Of a DNA stretch of 55,814 bases, positions 8,636 through 16,724 are shown piece by piece. The notes beneath the pieces are model-generated. The model was not told the origin of the DNA. It ran no database searches and saw only the letters and a list, made by a program, of their open reading frames with translations. This stretch comes from Sphingomonas sp. (GTDB lineage Bacteria > Pseudomonadota > Alphaproteobacteria > Sphingomonadales > Sphingomonadaceae), in NCBI RefSeq assembly GCF_026460985.1, contig NZ_JAPKNM010000076.1, positions 1-55,814 on the forward strand, read 5' to 3'. Positions within the stretch are counted from its first letter, which is position 1. Every line of letters begins with the position of its first letter. The position numbers and the translations under genes are program-made.

Positions 8636-9141
8636 AGAGAGCGATGCGGGCGGGGTGCGAGAAGCGCACAAGGGCCCGAGGGATCGAGAGCTATTATCGC
8701 AAGGAGCGGCACGCTGCCCGTGGCCTGTCGCATCAACCAGCCCGAGGCCGAAGGCGCGGGATGATCGGGCGCGAACGCGACGCCGGTACCGTCGGTGATT
8801 ACACCATAACCTGCCGGCGGGGCGGGCCAGCGCCCAGCGAGATAGTCGAGCAGTTCGATGCCGGCTTCCTGGAGCGCGCCCTCCTCGGTGTCGACGGGGC
8901 AGAAGCCCTCGGGCGAGGCGCTGACTTCGGCGACCAGCGCGAAATCGTCACGGCGCCACCAGATCAGATGGAGCAAGCCGGCCGCGTCGGTCTCGAGCCC
9001 CATGAACAGCCCGGCGCCCTCGGGCAGCAGCGCCTGCGCGCAGCGCGCCACTTCGCGGGCCAGCGCGGTGAGGCGGCGGTTGGGGCGGGGGATCATCGCC
9101 CAGCCCAGTCCGCCTTCGTTGGTCTCGACTTCGCCGTACAT
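8629..9141 (-). CDS. Conserved-looking protein of unknown function
   Basis: 170 aa; no family recognised. It is mixed alpha/beta with no signal peptide or membrane segment; GLFMGLETDAAGLLHLIWWRRDDF and the FAPDHPAP stretch stand out. The start chosen is ATG 9141 because AGGAGGGG lies just upstream. The longer frame from 9168 would begin inside the CCTATAAT element, so it is rejected. It sits between the sigma factor and XRE genes on the same strand and could take part in their regulation, but nothing in the sequence proves it. Confidence 0.6.
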   Translation of the reverse strand: MYGEVETNEGGLGWAMIPRPNRRLTALAREVARCAQALLPEGAGLFMGLETDAAGLLHLIWWRRDDFALVAEVSASPEGFCPVDTEEGALQEAGIELLDYLAGRWPAPPAGYGVITDGTGVAFAPDHPAPSASGWLMRQATGSVPLLAIIALDPSGPCALLAPRPHRSLH

Positions 9142-9166
9142 CGGGCCCCTCCTACTATCTGCCTGC

Positions 9167-9174
9167 ATTATAGG
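9167..9174 (-). promoter_or_regulatory. CCTATAAT promoter element
   Basis: The minus strand reads CCTATAAT 25 bases upstream of the start at 9141, placed as a -10 box would be. No TTGACA-like hexamer 16-18 bases further upstream. Confidence 0.45.
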
Positions 9175-9206
9175 AAGATTACGGATATGTGGGTTGTCCG
9201 ATGCAA

Positions 9207-10259
9207 TTAGTGCAGCGCGGCGCTCGACGGGATCTCGGCATGGGCGAGAAGGATCGCCTCGACCCGCTCGACGCTCTCCGCCGGGGCGGCGAGGGCGATG
9301 CCCAGCTCGGCCGGCTGGATGGCGCGGACGCTGGCGAGGCGGTTGTGCGGCTGATCGGCGTCGGGGAGCAGCGACGCGGTGACCGGGGCCGGCTGGCGGC
9401 GCTTGGTCGGCGTCGGGCGGCCATATTCGGCCATCACCGCGAAGCGCGGATCGGCGGCGGCGATCTCGGCGATCGTCTTGGCGGCGCGCTTGGTGATCTG
9501 GCGAACGCGCTCCTTGGTGACGCCGGTCTCGAGCGACAGGTCGTCGAGGGTCGAGGCCTGGAACACGCGGCGGGCGACGATCTCGCGGTCGCGGGCCAGC
9601 TTGGCCTCGAGCTTCTCGAGCTCGGCGGGATCGATGCCGTGGGTGGCGGTGCGGAAGCGCGGGCCTTCGCGGCGCAGCGCTGCTTCCTCGCGCTTCGGAC
9701 GGGGGCGGCGGCGGAGCGCCTCGATCCCGACCTTGCGGAGGTGATCGACATAGGCGTCGACGAGCGAGGCGATCGCGCCGTCGGCGAGATAGTCCGAGGC
9801 GGCAGCCTCGGTGCGGGCGAGGGCGTCCTCGTCCTCGATCAGCGTCTCGGGCGACATTTCCTCGCCGTCGGCGCCGGTGGCGAGCGCGTTGAGCGACACG
9901 GTGGTCGCCTCGACCTTCTTCGCCGAGGGGCGCTGGTCGGTCATCAGGCGGAAGCGGAGGCTCTGGAGCTCGCCGCGGATCTGCCAGTTCACGAAGGTGG
10001 TGAACTGCGCCTTGGCGGGATCATAGGCCTCGATCGCGCGGTGGACGGCGATCGCGCAGCACTGCTCGGCATCGTCCCAATGGGCGACCAGGCCGTACTG
10101 GCGGATGAAGTGGCGGATGCGGGGGGCGATCAGCTTGAGGATCTGGGCGAAGGCACGATCGACATAGACGCGCTGACGGTTGGTGCGGTTGCCGTCGGCG
10201 GGCGTGTTCTCGATGACGGTGGCGACGGCTGCTTCGAGCGCGATCGTGATTTTCGACAT
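9207..10259 (-). CDS. Sigma-70-family RNA polymerase sigma factor
   Basis: 350 aa. Region 2 spans about residues 35-110: a helix with WDDAEQCCAIAVHRAIEAYDP followed by AQFTTFVNWQIRGELQSLRFR, which aligns with the -10 recognition and melting helices of RpoH/FliA-type factors. After a long charged linker, region 4 at about 220-260 contains STLDDLSLETGVTKERVRQITKRAAK, a clear helix-turn-helix for the -35 element. A tail of about 85 residues has no recognised domain. GGGGAACGC precedes the ATG. It is not a standard FliA or RpoH by eye. Position beside flagellar genes suggests it serves them, possibly at the CCTATAA promoters (inference). Confidence 0.8.
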   Translation of the reverse strand: MSKITIALEAAVATVIENTPADGNRTNRQRVYVDRAFAQILKLIAPRIRHFIRQYGLVAHWDDAEQCCAIAVHRAIEAYDPAKAQFTTFVNWQIRGELQSLRFRLMTDQRPSAKKVEATTVSLNALATGADGEEMSPETLIEDEDALARTEAAASDYLADGAIASLVDAYVDHLRKVGIEALRRRPRPKREEAALRREGPRFRTATHGIDPAELEKLEAKLARDREIVARRVFQASTLDDLSLETGVTKERVRQITKRAAKTIAEIAAADPRFAVMAEYGRPTPTKRRQPAPVTASLLPDADQPHNRLASVRAIQPAELGIALAAPAESVERVEAILLAHAEIPSSAALH

Positions 10260-10486
10260 TTGCGTTCCCCTGGTTTGTGTGAGGGCCGTGAGGCCGCCCG
10301 TTCACAGGGAGAGAAATGCCGGTAATCCTTTAACGGATGGAAACCGCTCCTATATGTATAAATACGCAGTTGGGATGCCCCGGAGGGCACCGAAGAACCG
10401 CGAAAATCCGCCATGTGCAGTGGTTTACAGGGAATTTACCAACCTGGGGTCGGAGGGCTTCCTGTAAATTAAATATAGGAAGAAAT
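10260..10486. other. Leader region of the sigma factor gene
   Basis: No convincing gene. It contains an 8-bp inverted repeat TTTACAGG/CCTGTAAA (10424-10431 and 10461-10468) and two AT-rich patches, CCTATATG (plus, about 10362) and CCTATATTTAATTT (minus, just after the transglycosylase stop). These are plausible sites of promoter control for the sigma factor gene; none is a clean match. Confidence 0.4.
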
Positions 10487-11533
10487 TTACGCAGCGAACG
10501 CTTCGGGGCGAATTCTGCGATCGATGAACCCCAGCAGCCACTGGCGGTGCGCCTGGGTCGCGTCGCCTGCGCTGGCGATCCGTTGCTCGGCGGCGGAGGA
10601 GCCGATCTGGGCGGAGAGCAGCATGCGCGCGCGGCCGGCCTCGATCCCGCCGCTGAGGAACTTCTTCGCGTCGCCGAGCCCGAGATGGTGGCCAAGATAG
10701 GCCGCCTTGGCGAGCGTCTCGGCATCGGTGCGCACGCGTACTCCCGCCTTTTCGAGCCGGTCGAGATTGCCCTTGGCGAGATCGGCGACGCCGAGGATCG
10801 ACGCCTTGGGATCGTAGCGCAAGGCGAGTAGCTCGGCGCGATTGCCGGTCTGGACGCGGCCGCGCCCGTCGAGCCAGCCGCGCTCGGCGGCATAGGCGTT
10901 GAGCCAGGTGCCCTGGGTCTGCGCGAGATCCTGCCAGGTGCCGCTGAGGAACTGGCCGAGCCCCGCGGCGCTCGAGCGCGGATTGCGCGAATGGGTGTTC
11001 CAGCTGCCGTCGCCGGTCTTGGCGGCCTCGGCATCGACGATCGCGGCGAGCGCGGTGGCCGGGATGCCGGTGCGCGCCTCGGCGGTGGCGAAGGTCGCGG
11101 CGTAGCGGGCATTGGGGCCCAGCTGGAGCCCGCCGGTCGAAGCCGCGCCGGCGGGGGGGGAGACGGCCGCGACGGGGGTGGCCGTGCGGGACTCCTCGGG
11201 ATCCATGGTGCCGGCGCCGGTGGTGCCGCGTCCGGTGTCGGGGGTCGCGCCGGTTGCGCCGGCACTCGTCGGATTGTGGCAGCTGCAGGGGCAGTGGCAG
11301 GCGCAATGGCCCTGCGCGCCGGCAATCTCGCTGCCGCCGCCGAGCAGGCCGAGCAGCGAATCCATCTTCATGTTGTTGGGCGAGAAGGGCGAGGTTTCGT
11401 TCGCGTCCTTGCTGTCGCCGTCGCCGAGCGCGGCGCGCCACAGCCGCGTCGAGAGCTGCGACTGCGCCTCGGCATAGATGACCTGGGCGCGCTTCTGCGG
11501 GCTGAGCGCGGCGAGCTGGGAGGGGCCGATCAT
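10487..11533 (-). CDS. Flagella-linked lytic transglycosylase-like protein with a Cys/His cluster
   Basis: 348 aa. The C-terminal half resembles an SLT/lysozyme-like domain (IPATALAAIVDAEAAK with a candidate catalytic Glu, then SSAAGLGQFLSGTWQDLA). It would open peptidoglycan for rod passage, a job the short FlgJ here cannot do. There is no signal peptide, so export through the flagellar apparatus is possible. Residues 76-86 read HCACHCPCSCH: five Cys and three His in eleven residues, an odd candidate metal site, followed by a low-complexity Gly/Thr/Ala/Pro linker. The ATG overlaps the fliJ stop (ATGA), so the start is well supported and translation is coupled. Confidence 0.75.
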   Translation of the reverse strand: MIGPSQLAALSPQKRAQVIYAEAQSQLSTRLWRAALGDGDSKDANETSPFSPNNMKMDSLLGLLGGGSEIAGAQGHCACHCPCSCHNPTSAGATGATPDTGRGTTGAGTMDPEESRTATPVAAVSPPAGAASTGGLQLGPNARYAATFATAEARTGIPATALAAIVDAEAAKTGDGSWNTHSRNPRSSAAGLGQFLSGTWQDLAQTQGTWLNAYAAERGWLDGRGRVQTGNRAELLALRYDPKASILGVADLAKGNLDRLEKAGVRVRTDAETLAKAAYLGHHLGLGDAKKFLSGGIEAGRARMLLSAQIGSSAAEQRIASAGDATQAHRQWLLGFIDRRIRPEAFAA

Positions 11534-11958
11534 GCCGAGCGCTTCTTGACGATGGCGCGCGCGCGCAGGAAGCGGGCTGCGGCGATGTCGTCGATCGCGC
11601 TTTGCTCGGCGAGCGAGAGCACGCGTTCGGCCTCGTCCGAATAACGCTCGGCGGCGCCTTCGATCGCGCGCATCGTGCCATAGGCCTCGACCGCCTGGGC
11701 GCGCAGCTTGCCCAGCCGGGCCTGCGCCAGATACGCCGCTTCGTCGAGCCGGGCGCGTTCGGCCTTCATCCGCGCGGTCCAGGCGTCGCTGGCGAAGGGC
11801 ATCGAATAAGCGAGCGCGCGTTCCTGCTGCACCGTGGCGTCGTGCGTGCGGGTCTGGGTCTCGAGGGTGGTGATGCGCTCGACCTCGACGCTGATCGACA
11901 CCTTGACGGCATCGACCTCGCGGCGCTGGACGCGGAGCGCGGTGTCGAACGGAGTCAT
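11530..11958 (-). CDS. fliJ: Flagellar export protein FliJ
   Basis: 142 aa, almost wholly heptad-patterned and charged, as expected for the antiparallel coiled coil of FliJ. FliJ sits in the centre of the FliI hexamer and links it to FlhA. Family sequence conservation is weak, so the call rests on size, coiled-coil character and position directly after fliI. Both ends overlap their neighbours by ATGA (fliI upstream, transglycosylase downstream), so the three are translated as a unit. Confidence 0.8.
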   Translation of the reverse strand: MTPFDTALRVQRREVDAVKVSISVEVERITTLETQTRTHDATVQQERALAYSMPFASDAWTARMKAERARLDEAAYLAQARLGKLRAQAVEAYGTMRAIEGAAERYSDEAERVLSLAEQSAIDDIAAARFLRARAIVKKRSA

Positions 11959-13310
11959 GCGGCGACACCGAGCGGCTCGGCCGCGGATGCCTCGCCGCCG
12001 ACGATCTCGGCGAGCGCGGCGAAGGCGGCGTCGGCAAAGCCCTGGTCGTGCTTGCCCTGGTTGATCAGCGCCTCGATCTGCGGGGCGAGCGCGACCGCGC
12101 GATCGACCTCCTCGGACGACCCGGCCTTATAGGCGCCGAGCCGGACCATCTCCTCCATGTCGGCATAGGTCGACAGCAGCTTCCGGGCGGCGAGGCGGGT
12201 CTGGTTGTCGCCGTCGCTCAGGCAATGGGGCAGGGTGCGCGACACCGACTTCAATACGTCGATCGCGGGATAGCGGCCGCGCTCGGCGATCGCACGGCGC
12301 ATCACGACGTGGCCGTCGAGGATGCCGCGCACCGCGTCGGCGACGGGCTCGTTATGATCGTCGCCGTCGACGAGCACGGTGAACAGCCCGGTGATCATGC
12401 CCTTGCCCGGTGCGCCGGGGCCGGCGCGCTCGAGCAGCCGGGGCAGCTCGGCGAAGACGGTGGGGGTATAGCCCTTGGTCGCGGGGGGCTCGCCCGAGGC
12501 GAGGCCGATCTCGCGCTGTGCCATGGCGAAGCGGGTGACCGAATCCATCAGGCAGAGGACGTTGAGGCCCTGGTCGCGGAAATGCTCGGCGACGGCGAGG
12601 GTGGTCCAGGCGGCCTGGCGGCGCATCAGCGCGGGCTCGTCCGACGTGGCGACGACGACGACCGAGCGGGCCATGCCCTCGGGGCCGAGATCGTCCTCGA
12701 TGAATTCCTGGACCTCGCGGCCACGCTCGCCGATCAGGCCGATGACGGCGACGTCGCACTGGGTCCAGCGCGCGAGCATCGAGAGGAGGACCGACTTGCC
12801 GACGCCCGAGCCGGCGAACAGGCCGAGGCGCTGGCCGATGCAGAGCGGCACGAACAGGTCGAGCGTGCGCACGCCCGTCTCGATGCGCGGGCCGACGCGG
12901 GCGCGGTTGGCGGCGGCGGGAGGTGCAGCCTTGATCGGCTGCGGGTCGGCGCCGTTGGGGAGCGGGCCCAGGCCGTCGACCGGGCGGCCGAGGCCGTCGA
13001 TCATCCGGCCGAGCCAGGCAGTGGAGGGGCGGACGCTGAACTGACCGGCGGCGAGCTCGGCGCGCGAGCCGAGGCCCACGCCCTGCGGATCGACGAAGGG
13101 GAGGCAGAGCGCGACTTCGCGGTCGAGCGCGGTGACTTCGGCCTCGACCTTGCCGTTGATGCCCTGGATCTCGACGCGGCTGCCGATCTGCGCGACTCCG
13201 GTCAGCCCCTCCACTTCGATCAGCGCGCCGCGAACCGCGACGACGCTGCCGAAGCGGCGATCGGGCACCATGGTGCGGATCGCGCGGGCTGCGCTGGCAA
13301 GGGTCTGCAT
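11955..13310 (-). CDS. fliI: Flagellum-specific ATPase FliI
   Basis: 451 aa, full length. It is the F1-beta-like hexameric ATPase of the flagellar type III export apparatus. Walker A is GLFAGSGVGKSVLLS and the family signature GLIGERGREVQEFIED follows. Walker B lies in LNVLCLMDSVTRFAMAQREIGLA, with GEPPATKGYTPTVF after it. The N-terminal beta-barrel (RRFGSVVAVRGALIEVEGL) is present. It follows flbT by 15 bases and overlaps fliJ by four, so flbT-fliI-fliJ-transglycosylase is one operon, read from the ftr/CCTATAA promoter near 13750-13798. Confidence 0.96.
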   Translation of the reverse strand: MQTLASAARAIRTMVPDRRFGSVVAVRGALIEVEGLTGVAQIGSRVEIQGINGKVEAEVTALDREVALCLPFVDPQGVGLGSRAELAAGQFSVRPSTAWLGRMIDGLGRPVDGLGPLPNGADPQPIKAAPPAAANRARVGPRIETGVRTLDLFVPLCIGQRLGLFAGSGVGKSVLLSMLARWTQCDVAVIGLIGERGREVQEFIEDDLGPEGMARSVVVVATSDEPALMRRQAAWTTLAVAEHFRDQGLNVLCLMDSVTRFAMAQREIGLASGEPPATKGYTPTVFAELPRLLERAGPGAPGKGMITGLFTVLVDGDDHNEPVADAVRGILDGHVVMRRAIAERGRYPAIDVLKSVSRTLPHCLSDGDNQTRLAARKLLSTYADMEEMVRLGAYKAGSSEEVDRAVALAPQIEALINQGKHDQGFADAAFAALAEIVGGEASAAEPLGVAA

Positions 13311-13325
13311 GGCAGCCGGGAGCCC

Positions 13326-13718
13326 TTACGCGGCCTGGGATTCGGTCGCGGCGTTCTCGAAGCCGATCAGCTCGCGCGCGGCCGAGAGCGCCTTGTAATA
13401 GTCGCCCGTCGCCATGTCGTGCGCGAAGGCGATGCAGGCGGCGCGCGCCTCGGGGGCGGTGAGCGTGGCGACGAGGCCGCCGATCAGCCCGACGACATGG
13501 TCCTGGTGCTGGGCGCGATTGGCCGGATCGATATAAGCGAGCATCGCCGAGAAATAGAGCTGGCGCGCGGGGGTGGTGGCCTCCTCGGGCTGCATGACCT
13601 CGCGGCCGCGCAGGATCGACACCTGGTTCTCGACCGCGATCTGCGTGCGGCCGACCGCGCGGAGCACGGCGCCGTTGACGATCGCCTTCTCGCCGTCGCG
13701 AAGCGTGATGCGGAGCAT
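13326..13718 (-). CDS. flbT: Flagellin synthesis regulator FlbT
   Basis: 130 aa. It matches the FlbT family: LRDGEKAIVNGAVLRAVGR, then VSILRGREVMQPEEATTPARQLYFSAMLAYID. In Caulobacter FlbT binds the 5' end of flagellin mRNA and represses translation until the hook is built; its usual partner FlaF is not seen in this window. The start is ATG 13718; the frame stays open upstream through the promoter, so longer starts are rejected. It is the first gene of the fliI-fliJ operon rather than next to flagellin, which differs from Caulobacter. Confidence 0.85.
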   Translation of the reverse strand: MLRITLRDGEKAIVNGAVLRAVGRTQIAVENQVSILRGREVMQPEEATTPARQLYFSAMLAYIDPANRAQHQDHVVGLIGGLVATLTAPEARAACIAFAHDMATGDYYKALSAARELIGFENAATESQAA

Positions 13719-13749
13719 TGGAGCAAACCTTTCGTGTGCGTTTGCTCTC

Positions 13750-13756
13750 TTATAGG
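13750..13756 (-). promoter_or_regulatory. CCTATAA element of the flbT-fliI operon
   Basis: The minus strand reads CCTATAAGAGAG 32 bases upstream of the flbT start. Exactly 29 bases separate it from the upstream palindrome at 13786-13798. Confidence 0.5.
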
Positions 13757-13785
13757 ATGAAGGCGGCGGGTTAGGCGGCGCACCC

Positions 13786-13798
13786 GGCAAATTTTGCC
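13786..13798. promoter_or_regulatory. ftr-type palindrome (predicted FlbD site) upstream of flbT
   Basis: GGCAAATTTTGCC fits GGCA-N5-TGCC with an AT-rich centre, flanked by CCC. It resembles the ftr enhancer sites bound by FlbD in Caulobacter. Confidence 0.6.
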
Positions 13799-14185
13799 CA
13801 GTTGGTCCGATGGCGGGTGCGAACGACGCTACGGCGCTGTCAGATTCGGTGGGCGAATTCGGAATTGTTGCCCACCGCCTCCGGAAACGCGGAACATGGC
13901 GGCGCCGAAGTTGACACGGTGCGCGTGCATTGTTCCGCATCGCTCAGCGACGCGGGGACTTTGCGCAATGGCGGGCGACGTGTCCGGTGTTCCGCGGCTA
14001 TGGCGTGAAGGTCGATACAAGGCCGCACGAAACGCGCCATTTCGTGGGTGCTGACGATGTCAAAGAGCGGGCGGCGAGGCCGGCCGTCTCAGGCAAGCAG
14101 ACGAAATCCTACATTGCAAGATGGTCGCGGACACGCCCCCAACCTCCGAGGAGCTTTGTGTCCGGAATTGGTGGGAAGCGGACAT
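13799..14185. other. Gene-free stretch between flbT and the island gene
   Basis: Short open frames occur on both strands but none has a ribosome site or recognisable protein. The right part has lower GC than the flagellar genes and probably belongs with the neighbouring island gene. No repeat or RNA gene seen. Confidence 0.5.
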
Positions 14186-15037
14186 TCACTGACCTGAGAC
14201 CATTGGCTGCAATCGCAGAAGACTCGGAAGGGAATCACCGAGGGCGTAGGAAGCCATCGCTGCGCTCACTTCTTCGTAGGTAAGGGTGTCGTTCGCCTTC
14301 GCGGCACCGCCAACTGCCCCTCCATTTCGGACGGCTTGGTAGTGCTCGCCGGGACCGCCTTTGCGCACCTCCAAGATATATCGTCCATCGCGGCAGGCGG
14401 TTTGCAGGTAGTCCTGTGGGGCTGACTCGATAATCATGAAATCTCGGTTGCCCACTCGCATGAGCGCGCTTTGAATAGCCGCGTCCGTCACCGGACCTTC
14501 AAGGTATTCGCCGTTCAAATTCAGGCGCAAGCCTTCCTGAATCTTACGAGCGCTTACCGTGGATTTCGAACGGGCATCCGGTTGGGCGAGCGCCTTCCGC
14601 AAGAACCGCTCGAGCGGTTCGGCATCCTTCCGCTCCTTATGTGCCGACCAATATATGAGTGGGCCGCCCACCAAGAAAACCAACGCAATAACGAGAAGTT
14701 GACCGCCGGAAGCCTGACCTTCGGAGACCATCTTGAAGAGCAGCCAAGCCATTAACGGGATCAGTAAGGTGAACATCAAAACGCCGTTTAGGTCGGACCC
14801 CGCCCTGCCGTGCACGCGCGTGCCAAAGTTGTTAGCTGAGATCAGACCGAACAACATTGGCCCGTAGCGGTCAAAGGCGCTGAACCAAAGGCATATAAAA
14901 GGACCAGCGATCCAGCCGCGCGCGCCATTCTTGGCATCGAATATGCCTGTCATCTTCGACCGGATTGCCGCCCTTGCCTCTGCCGGGGGCAGGCTCGCAA
15001 AGATTTCGAAGCGGTATCCGAAAGGCTGAAATCCCAA
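14186..15037 (-). CDS. Unknown membrane protein in a lower-GC island
   Basis: 283 aa, no family recognised. Hydrophobic segments lie at about residues 40-68 (GPFICLWFSAFDRYGPMLFG), 84-102 (GVLMFTLLIPLMAWLLF) and 112-130 (LLVIALVFLVGGPLIYW), giving two to three membrane passes. A soluble C-terminal half of about 150 residues follows. The longest frame starts at TTG 15037, preceded by GAGGTAGG; ATG 14953 is an alternative. Base composition and codon choice are clearly less GC-rich than the flagellar genes on either side, which suggests later acquisition. Nothing ties it to motility. Confidence 0.55.
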   Translation of the reverse strand: MGFQPFGYRFEIFASLPPAEARAAIRSKMTGIFDAKNGARGWIAGPFICLWFSAFDRYGPMLFGLISANNFGTRVHGRAGSDLNGVLMFTLLIPLMAWLLFKMVSEGQASGGQLLVIALVFLVGGPLIYWSAHKERKDAEPLERFLRKALAQPDARSKSTVSARKIQEGLRLNLNGEYLEGPVTDAAIQSALMRVGNRDFMIIESAPQDYLQTACRDGRYILEVRKGGPGEHYQAVRNGGAVGGAAKANDTLTYEEVSAAMASYALGDSLPSLLRLQPMVSGQ

Positions 15038-15397
15038 TTACCTACCTCGGTCGATTCGTCAGATCGTGACGGAGGTGGCACAGCAGCGAAACGTCCGCAA
15101 TGGGGCGTTAGAAGACCGTCCGCTTTCGCAGCAGAAAATCGGAACTGGCGGTTGGCGACCGGGTCCGCCCGGCGGAGTCGAGCGGGAGGGGATATTCGCG
15201 CCATATGTCGCCCTCATCCTTCCGCGTCTTGAACGGTCCCTCGCTCTCCCGGGAAGCGGGATTTCTCCCGATCCTGCGAAGGTGGGCGCATTCGATCGGC
15301 ATTTTCGCTTCCGCTGAACGCCGCCCCCGCAAATTCCTTCCTAAAAAGCACCTGAGGCCTGCGCGATCGATCCGCGGGCGTTGTCAGGAGTGATACA
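15038..15397. other. Gene-free stretch upstream of flgE
   Basis: No convincing gene. The left part still has mixed composition like the island. The right end carries a likely flgE promoter: the half-site GGCA at 15298 and CCTAAAA at 15340, separated by the same 29 bases seen at the flbT and fliN promoters. Confidence 0.45.
15298..15346 (+). promoter_or_regulatory. Predicted flgE promoter with half ftr site
   Basis: GGCATTTTCGCTT (15298-15310) matches only the left half of the GGCA-N5-TGCC palindrome. After 29 bases comes CCTAAAA (15340-15346), a variant of CCTATAA, about 50 bases before the flgE start. Confidence 0.35.
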
Positions 15398-16699
15398 TTG
15401 AGCCTCTATTCCGCTCTCTACGCCGGCGTGTCCGGCCTCAGCGCCCAGGCGAGCGCGATGGCGACCGTCGCCGACAACATCACCAACATCAACACCGTCG
15501 GCTACAAGGGCGTCGAAGCCCAGTTCCGCACCATGGTCACCGACGGCCGTGCCAAGAGCAACTATTCGGCGGGCGGCGTCGCCGCGGCGCCGGTCTCGAT
15601 GGTTTCCAAGCAGGGCCTGCTCCAGGCTTCGGGCAGCAGCACCGATCTCGCGATCGACGGCGGCGGCTTCTTCGTGACGCGCGCCACCTCGGATTCGACC
15701 GGTGACGTAGCCTATACCCGCGCCGGCGCGTTCCGGCCCGACGAGGAAGGCTATCTCCGCAACCCGGCCGGCCTCTATCTCTATGGCTGGCGTCTCGACG
15801 CCACGGGCGAATATACCAACACCGGCAGCATCGAAGCGCTCGAGCCGGTGCGCGTGAGCGACCTGATCGGCACCGCCTCGCCGACCACGCGCATCCAGGC
15901 GCGCATGAACCTCCAGTCCACCACCGCCAACTATACCGGCGCCTATACCGCCGGCGACATGGCGTCGGGCACTGTGACCCCGCAGTTCACCCGCTCGTTC
16001 GACGTGTCGGACTCGCAGGGCGGCACGCACCGCGTGACCATGGGCTTCATCAAGACCGGCGCGAACACCTGGCAGAGCGAAGTCTATGCCAGCCCGGCGA
16101 CCGACGTCACTGCGGCGGGCGGCGTGCTCGCCAGCGGGACGATCCGGTTCAACGGGGACGGCAGCCTCGATCGCAGCGGCTCGACCGCCGCGCTGTTCAA
16201 CCCGCTCAACGTCAGCTGGACCAACAGCGCCGGTTCGGTTCCGATCACGCTGGCGCTCGGCAGCGACGACGGCATCGACGGCATCACCCAGTTCGGCACC
16301 GAGAGCTCGCTGATCTCGTCGAACGTCGACGGCGGCATGCTCGGCAACCTCTCCTCGGTCGAGATCGACAAGGAAGGCGTGGTCAACGCGATCTTCTCCG
16401 ACGGTTCGACCCGCTCGGTGTTCCAGCTGCCGATCGCGACCTTCCAGAACCCGGACGGCCTCACCCGCGTGTCGGGCAACGCCTATACGATCAGCCGCGC
16501 CTCGGGCGGCATGACGCTCAACGCGCCGGGCCAGCTCGGCGCGGGCGCGATCGCCGCCAACTCGCTCGAGGCCTCGACCGTCGACCTCGCCGGCGAGTTC
16601 ACCAACATGATCCGCTTCCAGCGGGCGTACAGCGCATCGTCGAAGATCATCACCACGGTCGACGACATGCTTCGCGAAGTGAGCGACCTGAAGCGCTAA
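15398..16699 (+). CDS. flgE: Flagellar hook protein FlgE
   Basis: 433 aa. It polymerises into the hook outside the cell. The N-terminal rod/hook motif is YSALYAGVSGLSAQASAMATVADNITNINTVGYKG and the C-terminal motif is SLEASTVDLAGEFTNMIRFQRAYSASSKIITTVDDML, both diagnostic. The middle is short compared with enteric FlgE plus added domains but normal for alphaproteobacteria. The start is TTG 15398, the first codon that gives the family N-terminus, with AGGAG seven bases upstream. flgK follows after 25 bases, so flgE-flgK-flgL form one unit. Confidence 0.95.
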   Translation: MSLYSALYAGVSGLSAQASAMATVADNITNINTVGYKGVEAQFRTMVTDGRAKSNYSAGGVAAAPVSMVSKQGLLQASGSSTDLAIDGGGFFVTRATSDSTGDVAYTRAGAFRPDEEGYLRNPAGLYLYGWRLDATGEYTNTGSIEALEPVRVSDLIGTASPTTRIQARMNLQSTTANYTGAYTAGDMASGTVTPQFTRSFDVSDSQGGTHRVTMGFIKTGANTWQSEVYASPATDVTAAGGVLASGTIRFNGDGSLDRSGSTAALFNPLNVSWTNSAGSVPITLALGSDDGIDGITQFGTESSLISSNVDGGMLGNLSSVEIDKEGVVNAIFSDGSTRSVFQLPIATFQNPDGLTRVSGNAYTISRASGGMTLNAPGQLGAGAIAANSLEASTVDLAGEFTNMIRFQRAYSASSKIITTVDDMLREVSDLKR

Positions 16700-16724
16700 T
16701 CCTCCAAAATCCGGGATCATAGCG

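Noticed and set aside
13794..14283. Short plus-strand frames between flbT and the island gene
   Set aside because: No ribosome sites and no protein-like composition; one overlaps the 3' end of the minus-strand gene.
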